Shown piece by piece: positions 25,522 through 34,453 of a DNA stretch of 64,000 nt (positions are counted from its first letter, which is position 1; the number at the start of each line of letters is the position of its first letter). The stretch lies in contig NZ_PZJX01000029.1 of the NCBI RefSeq assembly GCF_003034915.1, positions 1-64,000 on the forward strand. The letters run 5' to 3'. The stretch comes from Mesorhizobium helmanticense. Lineage in GTDB: Bacteria > Pseudomonadota > Alphaproteobacteria > Rhizobiales > Rhizobiaceae. The position numbers and the translations under genes were made by a program. The notes beneath the pieces are model-generated. The model made no database searches. It was not told the origin of the DNA and saw only the letters and a program-made list of their open reading frames with translations.

Positions 25522-25550
25522 GTTGACAAATCGCGGGCTTCCGCCTATCG
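25522..25550 (+). promoter_or_regulatory. Sigma-70-type promoter of the DEAD-box helicase gene
   Basis: TTGACA, a 17-base spacer, TATCGC. The transcript would have a leader of about 75 bases before the TTG start at 25632. Confidence 0.6.
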
Positions 25551-25631
25551 CAATGCACAATATCGCAGGCGCGTGGCGCTTGCCGCGACGGCTACCGTTG
25601 CGCCCCCGAACCAGCCAAAGACAGCCAACAC

Positions 25632-27227
25632 TTGTCCTCAGACACCCAGATCGCTCAAGAAGCGTTGACTTTCGCAGACCTTGGCCTGTCGCCAAAGGTC
25701 CTTTCCGCAGTCACCGATGCCGGCTACACCGAGCCGACGCCAATCCAGGCTGGCGCCATCCCGCACGCCTTGCTCGGCAAGGATATTTTAGGCATCGCCC
25801 AGACCGGCACCGGCAAGACGGCATCGTTTGTGCTGCCGATGCTGACGCGCCTCGAAAAAGGCCGGGCACGCGCCCGCATGCCGCGCACGCTGATTTTGGA
25901 ACCGACGCGCGAACTCGCAGCGCAGGTCGAAGAGAATTTCATCAGATACGGCAAGAATCACAAGCTCAACATCGCGCTGTTGATCGGCGGCGTGTCCTTC
26001 GACGAGCAGGACAAGAAGCTGGAGCGCGGCGCCGACGTGCTGATCGCGACGCCCGGCCGTCTGCTCGACCATCGTGAGCGCGGCAAGCTGCTGCTCAACG
26101 GCGTCGAGATCCTTGTCATCGATGAGGCCGACCGCATGCTCGACATGGGCTTCATCCCCGACATCGAGCGTATCTGCGAGATGATCCCGTTTACGCGCCA
26201 GACTTTGTTCTTCTCGGCGACGATGCCGCCGGAGATCACCAAGCTCACCGAAAAATTCCTGCATGCGCCGGTGCGCGTCGAGGTCTCGAAGGCCGCGTCC
26301 GCCGCCACCAATATCATTCAACGGCTGGTGAAGTCCGGCTCCAAGCCGTGGGACAAGCGCGAGACGCTGCGCAACCTGATCAAGGCCGAGGATGCAGAGC
26401 TGAAGAACGCCATCATCTTCTGCAATCGCAAGGTCGAGGTCTCGGAACTCTTCCGCTCGTTGCTGAAGTATGATTTCGACGCCGGCGCGCTGCATGGCGA
26501 CATGGATCAGCGCGCGCGCATGCAGATGCTGGCCAATTTCCGCGACGGCAAGTTGCGCTATCTCGTCGCCTCGGACGTCGCGGCGCGCGGCCTCGACATT
26601 CCCGATGTCAGCCATGTCTTCAACTATGACGTACCGATCCACGCCGAAGACTATGTCCATCGCATCGGCCGTACCGGCCGCGCCGGACGCTCGGGAAAAT
26701 CCTTCACCATCGCCACCAAGTCGGACACCAAATACATCGACGCCATCGAGCGACTGATCGGCACCAAGATCGAGTGGCATGACGGCGATTTGTCGACGGT
26801 GGTCGCCAGCGAAGGCGAGGACGAAGCACCGCGTCGTGGCCGTGGCGCCCCGCGCCGCGCCGGCCGCAAGGACGACGACCGCAAGGACAGGGGTGAGCGC
26901 AAGCCACGTGAGCGCCACGCCAAGCCCGGCGAAGACGCTGCACAGGAAGCGACGCGCGAGGAGCAGCCTGATGTGGCCGAGGCGGCGGTCGCAGACATCG
27001 GCGAGCGGCGCGCACGCAAGGAAGCGATCCGTTCGGAAAACAGCGATCGCCAGGCTTCACCCGACCGGAAGGCCTCATCCGACCGCAACGCACAGCGGAC
27101 GCCGGAACGTGGCGACAGCAAACCGCAGCGCGACCGCCCTGCCCGCCATCGCCAGGAAGACAATGACGCGACCGTCGGCTTCGGCGACGACATGCCGGCC
27201 TTCATGCGGATCGTCGCCAAGGTCTGA
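25632..27227 (+). CDS. DEAD-box ATP-dependent RNA helicase (RhlE-like)
   Basis: The 531-residue protein unwinds RNA with ATP. Core motifs are complete: Q motif (LGLSPKVLSAVTDAGYTEPTPIQ), motif I AQTGTGKT, Ia PTRELAAQ, II DEAD (VIDEADRMLDMGF), III SAT, the C-terminal domain with VASDVAARGLDIP and VI HRIGRTGRAG. Residues from about 400 on form a charged, disordered tail rich in Arg, Asp and Glu, usual in alphaproteobacterial helicases. The start is TTG; no in-frame ATG precedes the Q motif, and the ribosome site is weak. RhlE-type is the best guess. Confidence 0.9.
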   Translation: MSSDTQIAQEALTFADLGLSPKVLSAVTDAGYTEPTPIQAGAIPHALLGKDILGIAQTGTGKTASFVLPMLTRLEKGRARARMPRTLILEPTRELAAQVEENFIRYGKNHKLNIALLIGGVSFDEQDKKLERGADVLIATPGRLLDHRERGKLLLNGVEILVIDEADRMLDMGFIPDIERICEMIPFTRQTLFFSATMPPEITKLTEKFLHAPVRVEVSKAASAATNIIQRLVKSGSKPWDKRETLRNLIKAEDAELKNAIIFCNRKVEVSELFRSLLKYDFDAGALHGDMDQRARMQMLANFRDGKLRYLVASDVAARGLDIPDVSHVFNYDVPIHAEDYVHRIGRTGRAGRSGKSFTIATKSDTKYIDAIERLIGTKIEWHDGDLSTVVASEGEDEAPRRGRGAPRRAGRKDDDRKDRGERKPRERHAKPGEDAAQEATREEQPDVAEAAVADIGERRARKEAIRSENSDRQASPDRKASSDRNAQRTPERGDSKPQRDRPARHRQEDNDATVGFGDDMPAFMRIVAKV

Positions 27228-27308
27228 CAAATCAAATCGAGGATCGGTTCAACGGTGCCAAAATCGTTGAACCGCCCTAACGCGCGCCACGCTGCAACCG
27301 GGTAGCCG

Positions 27309-27917
27309 TCACATCGGTCCGGGCATCATCTTGGTCGGTTTCTCCAGCATCGGGAACTCGGCCTCGCTGCATTTCACGTTCGGGTTCGTCGGGCTGAACA
27401 TGCCGTTCGGGTTGTCCCTGAACAGCCACGCATGAAGATCGTAGTGGACGAACTCCTTCGGGATAAGGGGATAGTGCCCCTCCATCGGTCCCTGGAAGAC
27501 CTGGCCAAAGAGCTTCGGAGGTTCCTTGGTGTCTGGAGTCAGAGGCACCAGCCATTCCACGCCCACCAGGTGCAGGCCTTTCTCGGTCGGCTCATAGATC
27601 AGCACATTCGGGCGCATCGGATCGAGCTCCTGGCCGACGCTGGGGACGTTGACGAAATGGATGCCCATGGCGCCCTCCGGGTAATCCATCGCGCCGGGTA
27701 TCTTTTCTCCGCTGTAGTGGACGCAGCCGACGGTCGACAGATAAAGGTCGCGTATGGCGGCCGTGTAATCTTCATACTTGGCCAGCGATTTTTTCAAGGC
27801 TTCGATGTCGGCCTTGTTGGCGTCCTCGGCGCGGGCCGTGGCCATGCCAAGCCATGCACCAATCACACCTGTCAAAACGAGGGCGCCGCAACGCCCAAGG
27901 CGAGCTGTTCTTGTCAT
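27309..27917 (-). CDS. Exported protein of unknown function
   Basis: A 202-residue protein with an N-terminal signal peptide (basic RTARLGR, hydrophobic core, cleavage near ATARAED). The mature part has a lysine-rich helix (DIEALKKSLAKYEDY) and a domain with GCVHYSGEKIPGAMDYPEG, VLIYEPTEKGLHLVGVEWLV and HYDLHAWLFRDNPNGMFSPTNP. I do not recognise the family. It reads as a well-conserved globular domain, and the surviving histidines (HYDLHAWL) could bind metal. It is monocistronic. Confidence 0.7.
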   Translation of the reverse strand: MTRTARLGRCGALVLTGVIGAWLGMATARAEDANKADIEALKKSLAKYEDYTAAIRDLYLSTVGCVHYSGEKIPGAMDYPEGAMGIHFVNVPSVGQELDPMRPNVLIYEPTEKGLHLVGVEWLVPLTPDTKEPPKLFGQVFQGPMEGHYPLIPKEFVHYDLHAWLFRDNPNGMFSPTNPNVKCSEAEFPMLEKPTKMMPGPM

Positions 27918-28113
27918 GCATTCCTCCCAGAATTCCTGATCTGGCCGTGCAAGACCGAGGCGTTAACGATGCTGATTGCGCGGCCGATTTGTACCGCCTC
28001 ATCCCCTCTGGAACAGCGTCGATGCTAATCCTTTCCACGGTTGCGCGGAAGCAGTTCGTTAGAACTAGCTAATGCTCTTCGTTGGGCGGCGGAGCACAAA
28101 CGTCCACAGACAC

Positions 28114-28143
28114 AAAAACGGCCCCGCAACGGGGCCGTTTTTC
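28114..28143 (-). terminator. Rho-independent terminator after the OmpA-like lipoprotein gene
   Basis: AACGGCCCCGCAACGGGGCCGTTTTT: an 8-bp stem with a 4-base loop, flanked by A and T runs so that it works in both directions. It lies 19 bases past the stop at 28163. Confidence 0.9.
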
Positions 28144-28162
28144 GCGTTTGGTGCCGAATTGT

Positions 28163-28813
28163 TCAGGTGAGCGGCGAAAGCTGGATCTCGACGCGGCGGT
28201 TTTGTGCGCGGCCCTCGGCCGTGGCATTTGAGGCGATCGGACGCGTCTTGCCGAAGCCGGTAACGGCGAAGCGGCGGGAATCGACGCCCTGCCCGGACAG
28301 ATAGTTGGCCACCGCCAAGGCGCGGCGCTGCGACAGGTCGAAATTGTGCTCGGCGCTACCAGTCGAATCGGTGTGGCCGAATACGTCGACCGTGGTCTGC
28401 TTGAACTTCTTCAGCACAAGCGCCACCGAATTCAGGACGTCATAAAAGCCGGGCTTCACGGCATCCTGGTCGACATTGAAGGTGATGTCGGATGGCATGT
28501 TGAGGATGATCTGATCGCCGGTGCGGGTGACGCTGACGCCGGTACCCTCAAGCTGCCGGCGCAGTTCCGCCTCGTTCTGGTCCATGGTGGCGCCGATGGC
28601 GCCGCCGGCCAGCGCACCGATACCGGCGCCGATCAGCGCGTTGCGGCGATCATTGCCGCCGGCAAGCAGGCCGACGCCGGCGCCGGCCAGCGCGCCGAGA
28701 CCGGCACCGGCCGCGGTGTTGGAGATCTTCTGGTCTCCAGTATACGGATCGGTGGTGGTGCAGGCGCTCACGAGTACAGCCGTCGCCACAACGACGAGCA
28801 CAGTCTTTTTCAT
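28163..28813 (-). CDS. OmpA-family outer-membrane lipoprotein (YiaD-like)
   Basis: From the ATG at 28813 the 216-residue protein has a lipoprotein signal peptide (KKTVLVVVATAVLVSAC, lipobox VSAC), a glycine-zipper stretch (GAGLGALAGAGVGLLAGG and GAGIGALAGGAIGA) and a C-terminal OmpA-like peptidoglycan-binding domain with VDVFGHTDSTGSAEHNFDLS and RRFAVTGFGKTRPIASNATAEGRAQNRRVEI. It probably tethers the outer membrane to peptidoglycan. Upstream codons belong to the frame but precede the GAGGG ribosome site. Confidence 0.9.
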   Translation of the reverse strand: MKKTVLVVVATAVLVSACTTTDPYTGDQKISNTAAGAGLGALAGAGVGLLAGGNDRRNALIGAGIGALAGGAIGATMDQNEAELRRQLEGTGVSVTRTGDQIILNMPSDITFNVDQDAVKPGFYDVLNSVALVLKKFKQTTVDVFGHTDSTGSAEHNFDLSQRRALAVANYLSGQGVDSRRFAVTGFGKTRPIASNATAEGRAQNRRVEIQLSPLT

Positions 28814-28930
28814 TGGGTAGTCCCTCTCCAAACCGCGGTCGCGCCGAAGGCGCGCCAAATCAGCCCTTCCTGCCTCGTTGTAACATGAAATGCGGCGAAA
28901 AGCGGAACGGGAAAAGCGGCTGGCCAAGGC

Positions 28931-29056
28931 TTTTCCCGACCCAATTCTGAAGCGCGTCGCGTCTGAACGCGAACCATGCGGCGCGCCCTAAATTCTTGTT
29001 TTATGCATGTCGTTATCGCAAAATCGCTGCGCACTTTTGCGCGACATGCATTCATG
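28931..29056. repeat. Dispersed double-palindrome repeat, copy 1
   Basis: Two palindromes in series: GAAGCGCGTCGCGTCTGAAC matching GCGGCGCGCCC, then TTATGCATGTCG matching GCGACATGCATTC around ATCGCAAAATCGCTGCGCAC. The reverse complement of the element at 39484-39592 aligns along its whole length with few differences. Partial copies are at 24218 and 55578. Confidence 0.75.
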
Positions 29057-29077
29057 GCCGCTGCGTCAGGCGATCGG

Positions 29078-29446
29078 CTACCAGAGGTTCTTGCCGTCGA
29101 TGACGACCACTTCGACCTTGTCGAGGTCGAAGTCGTCGAACAAGCGCGAATTCACGCTGATCTTGGGATTGTCGAAATCCGGCTTGCCGGTCGACCAATC
29201 CGGCGTTTCGGTGAAGGTGCCGCAGCCACAGGTGGCGCAGAAACCATGCTTTACCGTTTTCGATCCCCAGAGATAGAAGGAGACATTCTCGCGCGGGCTG
29301 GTGAGCTTGAATTGCGATGGGGTGTAGTAAGCCCACAACGAACCGCGCTTCGAGCAGAAGGAACAGGTACATTGCGTCACGGTTTGCGGTGCTTGCGAAA
29401 CCTCGAATGTCGTCGCCTTGCAGTGGCAGCTTGCCTTGATGACCAT
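29078..29446 (-). CDS. GFA/CENP-V-fold zinc protein (second copy)
   Basis: The 122-residue protein (ATG at 29446, GAGGG upstream) has the GFA cysteine set: ASCHCKATTFEVS, QCTCSFCSKRG and FCATCGCGTFTE. It differs clearly from the GFA protein at 1217-1645 and is not a recent duplicate. The function is unassigned; glutathione or small-aldehyde chemistry is typical of studied members. Confidence 0.82.
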   Translation of the reverse strand: MVIKASCHCKATTFEVSQAPQTVTQCTCSFCSKRGSLWAYYTPSQFKLTSPRENVSFYLWGSKTVKHGFCATCGCGTFTETPDWSTGKPDFDNPKISVNSRLFDDFDLDKVEVVVIDGKNLW

Positions 29447-29547
29447 GAAAAGTCCCTCGCGCTTGTCCGCCGCACCCGAGGCGACAAGGCACCATGAACG
29501 AGCCTTCCTGACAACCCTGCGTCGACAGTCCGTCATCGAGAATATCC

Positions 29548-29680
29548 GCCTATCGCATCGGCCCGAAAATCGAAATCGATTTTTGCTGCGCTGACCTTCG
29601 GTTCGGAAAGCACGATGCGTAGATTCAAAGTGTTAGAGCGTATTTTGTGCGTCCATGTAGACGCACCTCGCTCTGATACG
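29548..29680. repeat. Dispersed palindromic element with CGAAAATCG core
   Basis: It contains CCCGAAAATCGAAATCGATTTT, then TTCGGAAAGCACGATGCGTAG, then TTCAAAGTGTTAGAGCG followed by the hairpin GTGCGTCCATGTAGACGCAC. The first part matches the palindrome at 61563-61611. It fills the gap between two minus-strand genes. Confidence 0.6.
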
Positions 29681-29681
29681 C

Positions 29682-30074
29682 TCAGTAGGAGCGCGGCGGC
29701 ACGAACAGGCAGATGGTCTTGCCGGCGTCGAGGCCAGCCTGATGAGCGCACCAGTGGAACTCGCCATCCGGGCTGTCCTTGACGCGCTTGTCGGTCATGG
29801 GAACAACCTCGCCCGTGCCGGCAATCACATAGCCCTCAGGTTTTTCCAAGACTTCGCCCGTATGCGTCGTGCGGCAATCATAGTTCGCACAGCAGGCGAA
29901 TGGATAGCTCCAGCCTTGCGGCATCGCCGCGGTCGGCGTGGCATCGTGTGCAAACGCCGGCGCCGTCAGCACCGCGATCGCCCCGGTTGTGAACACGGAA
30001 AACAGGAATTGGGAAAACAAGAGGCGGCCCGCCGTTTGTACGGCTGAAGCCGGTCGGGTCATTGAAGCAGGCAT
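29682..30074 (-). CDS. Exported cysteine-containing protein of unknown function
   Basis: A 130-residue protein with a signal peptide (hydrophobic FLFSVFTTGAIAVLTAPAFA ending near AFAHD). The mature domain of about 85 residues has five cysteines in the pattern ACCANYDC, WCAHQ, TICLF and ends LFVPPRSY. This pattern recurs in rhizobial hypothetical proteins in my recollection, without known function. The cysteines suggest disulfides or metal or heme binding. The ATG at 30074 has AGGA upstream; 30062 is an alternative. Confidence 0.65.
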   Translation of the reverse strand: MPASMTRPASAVQTAGRLLFSQFLFSVFTTGAIAVLTAPAFAHDATPTAAMPQGWSYPFACCANYDCRTTHTGEVLEKPEGYVIAGTGEVVPMTDKRVKDSPDGEFHWCAHQAGLDAGKTICLFVPPRSY

Positions 30075-30428
30075 GGGCGCAGTCCTATCAAACGAGTTAT
30101 CAAGCGTTTCGCTTGCCCCGCCCAGAACGTGTCTTCCCAGTAGCCGGATCGTCAGGTCGCAGATATGCCGCGTCCGGCCATAAATGCTTTTTCTCCCAAG
30201 CCCTGGATGGTGGGCTGATTCCTTGGTTGGCGCAAGAAATTGCTGATACTCAGCCCAACAACCGACTGCGCATCAATTCCGGAAACCGCAAACGGTTCCG
30301 GAAGGGATCGCGCACCAATGATAAAATATTAGAACACTCTGTTATAAGTCGTTTTTCGACACTCGGCTCCAAATCCGGAACCGAACCGGCTGCTCAACGA
30401 CATGGTGGCCACGGCCAACTGTCGGCCG
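30075..30428. other. 354-base intergenic stretch downstream of prfB
   Basis: No supported gene, tRNA or strong hairpin. It is AT-richer than its surroundings around 30315-30360 (ATAAAATATTAGAACACTC), which may mark the promoter of the gene at 29682-30074 on the minus strand or nothing at all. Confidence 0.4.
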
Positions 30429-31560
30429 TCAGTCGATATCCGCCACCACTTCGCCGGCGCCGCCCTCGATCCGCTGCGACAGCGAGGCTTCCATGAAATC
30501 GTCGAGGTCGCCATCCAGCACGCTCGACGGGCTTGTGCTCTCGACGCCGGTACGCAGATCCTTCACCAACTGATAGGGCTGCAGCACGTAGGAGCGGATC
30601 TGGTGTCCCCAGCCGATATCGCTCTTCGACGCTTCCGTGGCATTGGCCACCGCCTCGCGCTTCTTCAGCTCTTCCTCGTACAGCCGCGAGCGCAGCATCT
30701 CCCAGGCTTTCGCCTTGTTCTTGTGCTGGGAGCGTTCGGCCTGGCAGGCAACCGCGATGCCGGTGGCCAGATGGGTGATGCGGACCGCCGAATCGGTGGT
30801 GTTGACGTGCTGGCCGCCCGATCCGGACGAGCGATAAGTGTCGATGCGGACATCGGATTCGGAAACGTCGATCTCGATCGTATCGTCGATGACGGGATAA
30901 ACCCAGACGCTGGCGAAAGACGTGTGGCGACGCGCATTGCTGTCATAGGGCGAAATGCGCACGAGACGATGGACGCCGGATTCCGTCTTCAGCCAGCCAT
31001 AGGCGTTGTGGCCCTTTATCAGCAGCGTGGCGGACTTGATGCCGGCTTCTTCGCCGTCATGCACTTCCAGCACCTCCACCTTGAAGCGGCGCCGCTCGGC
31101 CCAGCGCGTGTACATGCGCAGAAGCATCGAGGCCCAGTCCTGGCTTTCCGTGCCACCGGCGCCGGCATGGATTTCGAGATAGGTGTCGTTGGCGTCCGCC
31201 TCGCCCGAAAGCAGCGTCTCGATCTGGCGGGCCTTTGCTTCGCCGCGCATCGAGCGGATCGAAGCTTCAGCCTCGGCGACGACGCTCTCGTCGCCCTCCT
31301 CCTCGCCAAGCTGGATCAGACCGACATTGTCGTCCAGCGCCTGGGTGAGACTTTTGACCGCCGCGATGCCTTCCTCCAGGCCCTGGCGCTCGCGCATCAG
31401 CTTCTGCGCTTCCAGAGGCTCGTTCCAGAGGCTCGAATCCTCGGCGCGCACATTCAGGTATTCAAGCCGCTTTATGGCCTGATCCCAGTCAAAGATGCCT
31501 CCTCAGCAGGGTTATCGCCTGCCTGATCTCGTCGACGATGTTCTGCGTTTCCGCGCGCAT
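30429..31560 (-). CDS. prfB: Peptide chain release factor 2, made by programmed +1 frameshift
   Basis: Release factor 2 ends translation at UGA and UAA. The reading frame is in two parts: 23 codons from the ATG at 31560 to CTT (31494-31492), then an in-frame TGA (31491-31489), and after a +1 shift 353 codons from GAC (31490) to 30429, for a 376-residue protein. The main part has the GGQ loop [19 protein letters not shown] for peptide release. The stop-codon recognition tripeptide reads SPY ([15 protein letters not shown]) rather than the E. coli SPF; I recall the same in other rhizobia. It lies downstream of mrcA on the same strand, 222 bases apart. Confidence 0.95.
31488..31503 (-). promoter_or_regulatory. 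prfB: prfB programmed +1 frameshift site
   Basis: Minus strand AGGAGGCATCTTTGAC: an internal Shine-Dalgarno-like AGGAGG, three bases, then CTT TGA C. The ribosome pauses at TGA when RF2 is scarce and slips from CTT to TTT, making RF2 self-regulating. This is the same arrangement as in E. coli prfB (AGGGGGTATCTTTGAC). Confidence 0.95.
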
Positions 31561-31782
31561 GGCTGAGTTTTTGTCCTGTTTTGGAAATAGTACCCGGAGC
31601 GCTTCCACTCCCGGTCGGCGCGATACATAGGCACGGCACCGCCGCCTGTAAAGCCAATTGGCCAGCCGGCAAGGCAATCGCTCTGGTGAATTCGCGCCTT
31701 GCCCATCCGGCGTCAGGCCGGGCTGGATCTGCGCGGCGGACCGGGCTAGCCGACAGATTGGGCCGACCGAACAGGCCGACCG

Positions 31783-34239
31783 TCAGTAGAGGCCGCCGCC
31801 GCCTGACTGGATGGCCTGGTTGGCCTGCGGCGATAGCGCCCCGCCCGAGGCGTTGGAGCCGTCCGCGCCCATGCCGATCACCCAGTAGCTGTCGGCGGGA
31901 CCGGTGCCCGGCTTGAAGGCTTCGATGATGGTGCCTGCGTCACCCTCGTTGGCGCGCATGCCGGTCTTGCGATTGATGGCGATCAGCTTCATCCCTTCGG
32001 GAACCTGGAAGTCGACATTGGGCGTGCCGTCCAGCGCCACGCGCATGAAGTCCTTGAAGATCGGCGCCGCGAGGCCGCCACCGGTCGCGCCTTTGCCGAG
32101 ACCTTTCGGCTGGTCGTAACCCATATACAGGCCGACGACGAGATTGGGCGTATAGCCGATGAACCAGGCATCCTTCTCGTCGTTCGTCGTTCCGGTCTTG
32201 CCGGCGATGTGGCGGCCGAGCTCGGCGATGGTGGCGCCGGTACCGCGCTGGACGACGCCCTCCATCATCGAAGTGATCTGATAGGCGGTCATCGGATCGA
32301 GCACCTGCTCGGAATTATCGACCAGTTCCGGCTCGGGCTGGTTGTGCCATTCGGCGGCATTGCAATTTTCGCAGCCGCGTTCGTCCTGCTTGAACACCGT
32401 CTTGCCGTAACGGTCCTGGATGCGGTCGATCAGCGACGGCTTGATCGACTTGCCGCCATTGGCCATGATCGAATAGGCCGACACCATGCGCATCACGGTG
32501 GTCTCGCCCGAACCCAGCGCCATCGGCAGATACGGCGCCAGATGATCATAGACGCCGAAGCGCTCGGCGTATTCCACGACCAGCTTCATGCCCATGTCGT
32601 TGGCCAGGCGCACCGTCATCAGATTGCGCGACTTCTCGATGCCGGAGCGCAAGGTCGCCGGTCCAGCAACCGTTCCGTCGTAATTCTTCGGAGTCCAGGT
32701 CGTGTTGCCGCTCTGGATGGTGATCGGCCCGTCCATGATCACCGAAGCTGGCGTATAGCCATTGTCGAGGGCGGCCGAATAGACGATCGGCTTGAACGAG
32801 GAACCCGGCTGCCGCATGGCCTGCGTCGCGCGGTTGAACTCCGATTGCGCGTAGGAGAACCCCCCGACCATGGCCAGGACGCGGCCGGTGTGCGGGTCCA
32901 TGGCGATCAAGCCGCCTTCCACTTCGGGAACCTGGCGCAGGATATAAGCCCCGTCGGCGCCCTCTTTCTTTTGGACGAAGATCACGTCGCCCGGCTTCAG
33001 CACATCCGCCGGCGACCTCGCCTTGACGGTCTTGCCATCGACCACATGGCGCATGGCGAAGCTCATGTCCTCGCGGCTCACCGTGCCCTCGATGCGCTCC
33101 TTGACGATGTCACCCGAGACCTGCCGTGCCGGCTGGAGGCCGATGGACAGACCGCTTTCCGAACTGTCGAGCACGACGGCGAGCGACCATTCGGGCACGT
33201 CCTCCAGCCTCTTGACGCCGCTCAAAGGCACACCCCAGTCGCCTGAGATATCGATATTCTTCACCGGCCCGCGATAGCCGCGCAACGTATCGAACTTCAT
33301 CAGGCCATTCTGCATGACCTTGCGGGCGAGGAGCTGCATCTTGGGATCGAGCGTCGTGCGAACGGACAGGCCGCCCTCGTACAGCGCGTTCTCGCCATAG
33401 CGTGCTATGATCTGGCGGCGCACTTCCTCGGTGAAATATTCGCCGGCGAACAGATAGGTGCCGGTGCGGCGTGGCGTGACGCCGAGCGGTTCGGCCTTGG
33501 CCTTCTCGCCCTCTTCACGCGTAACGTAGCCATTTTCGACCATCTGGTCGATGACCCAGTTGCGGCGCTCCAGCGCGCGGTCGGTATGCTTGAAGGGATG
33601 ATAGTTGTTGGGGCCCTTCGGCAAGGAGGCCAGATAGGCTGCTTCCGCCACGGTGAGCTCGTTCACCGACTTGTCGAAATAGGTGAGCGCGGCGCCGGCG
33701 ACGCCATAGGCGCCGAAGCCGAAGAAGATCTCGTTGAGATAAAGCTCTAGGATCCTGTCCTTCGAATAGGCCTGCTCGATGCGGAAGGCGAGGATCATCT
33801 CCTTGATCTTGCGCTCGTATGTCTGATCCGAGGTCAACAGGAAATTCTTCGCCACTTGCTGGGTGATGGTCGAGGCGCCAACCTGGCGCTTGCCCGATCC
33901 GAAATTCTGCAGATTGACAATGACCGCGCGGCCAAGCCCGGTCATATCGATGCCGGGGTGGTTGTAGAAATTCTTGTCCTCGGCCGACAGGAACGCCGCC
34001 TTGACGCGGTCCGGTATTGCCTGGATCGGCAAATACAGGCGCCGTTCGCGCGCATATTCAGCCATCAGCGCGCCATCCGACGCATGGATGCGGGTCGTCA
34101 CCGGCGGCTCATACTTGGCCAGGACCTCGTAGTCGGGCAGATCCTTCGACAAATGGCTGATATAGATCGCCACGCCCGCCGCGACCAAAAGGGCCAGCGC
34201 CGTGCCGATGCCGAAGAAATAGCCAATGAGACGAATCAT
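31783..34239 (-). CDS. mrcA: Penicillin-binding protein 1A (bifunctional transglycosylase/transpeptidase)
   Basis: The 818-residue inner-membrane enzyme polymerises and crosslinks peptidoglycan. An N-terminal membrane anchor (residues 1-30) is followed by the GT51 transglycosylase (FLSAEDKNFYNHPGIDMTGLGRA, GASTITQQVAKN, KIKEMILAFRIEQAYSKDRILE), an insert domain of about residues 300-420, and the transpeptidase with SxxK (GSSFKPIVYS), SxN (SRN) and KTG (GKTGTTNDEKDAWFIG). The amiC-mrcA-prfB order on one strand is common in rhizobia. Confidence 0.94.
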   Translation of the reverse strand: MIRLIGYFFGIGTALALLVAAGVAIYISHLSKDLPDYEVLAKYEPPVTTRIHASDGALMAEYARERRLYLPIQAIPDRVKAAFLSAEDKNFYNHPGIDMTGLGRAVIVNLQNFGSGKRQVGASTITQQVAKNFLLTSDQTYERKIKEMILAFRIEQAYSKDRILELYLNEIFFGFGAYGVAGAALTYFDKSVNELTVAEAAYLASLPKGPNNYHPFKHTDRALERRNWVIDQMVENGYVTREEGEKAKAEPLGVTPRRTGTYLFAGEYFTEEVRRQIIARYGENALYEGGLSVRTTLDPKMQLLARKVMQNGLMKFDTLRGYRGPVKNIDISGDWGVPLSGVKRLEDVPEWSLAVVLDSSESGLSIGLQPARQVSGDIVKERIEGTVSREDMSFAMRHVVDGKTVKARSPADVLKPGDVIFVQKKEGADGAYILRQVPEVEGGLIAMDPHTGRVLAMVGGFSYAQSEFNRATQAMRQPGSSFKPIVYSAALDNGYTPASVIMDGPITIQSGNTTWTPKNYDGTVAGPATLRSGIEKSRNLMTVRLANDMGMKLVVEYAERFGVYDHLAPYLPMALGSGETTVMRMVSAYSIMANGGKSIKPSLIDRIQDRYGKTVFKQDERGCENCNAAEWHNQPEPELVDNSEQVLDPMTAYQITSMMEGVVQRGTGATIAELGRHIAGKTGTTNDEKDAWFIGYTPNLVVGLYMGYDQPKGLGKGATGGGLAAPIFKDFMRVALDGTPNVDFQVPEGMKLIAINRKTGMRANEGDAGTIIEAFKPGTGPADSYWVIGMGADGSNASGGALSPQANQAIQSGGGGLY

Positions 34240-34453
34240 GCCCGCTCCAGTCCTTGGTTCGGGAATCTCCTAAACGAAGCCGCCTCTCGCGCAAGCTTTC
34301 GAGACGATCCCGATCCGCATTCGAAAACCCATGTCGCCATCATGTGGGTAAAATACGGCAGGCCAGGATTTCGGTTTCGAATACCTGACAATAAAAGCAC
34401 AGGGTGTTGTCACCGTGCAACGCTGCCCCTGGTTGTGGACGATGGCCGGCATC

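Noticed and set aside
25788..26918. A 376-codon minus-strand open frame opposite the DEAD-box helicase gene
   Set aside because: No domain signature; the opposite strand has all helicase motifs.
31489..31677. A short minus-strand gene of 62 codons upstream of prfB
   Set aside because: Its end is the first 23 codons of prfB before the programmed frameshift; the upstream codons have no support as a separate gene.
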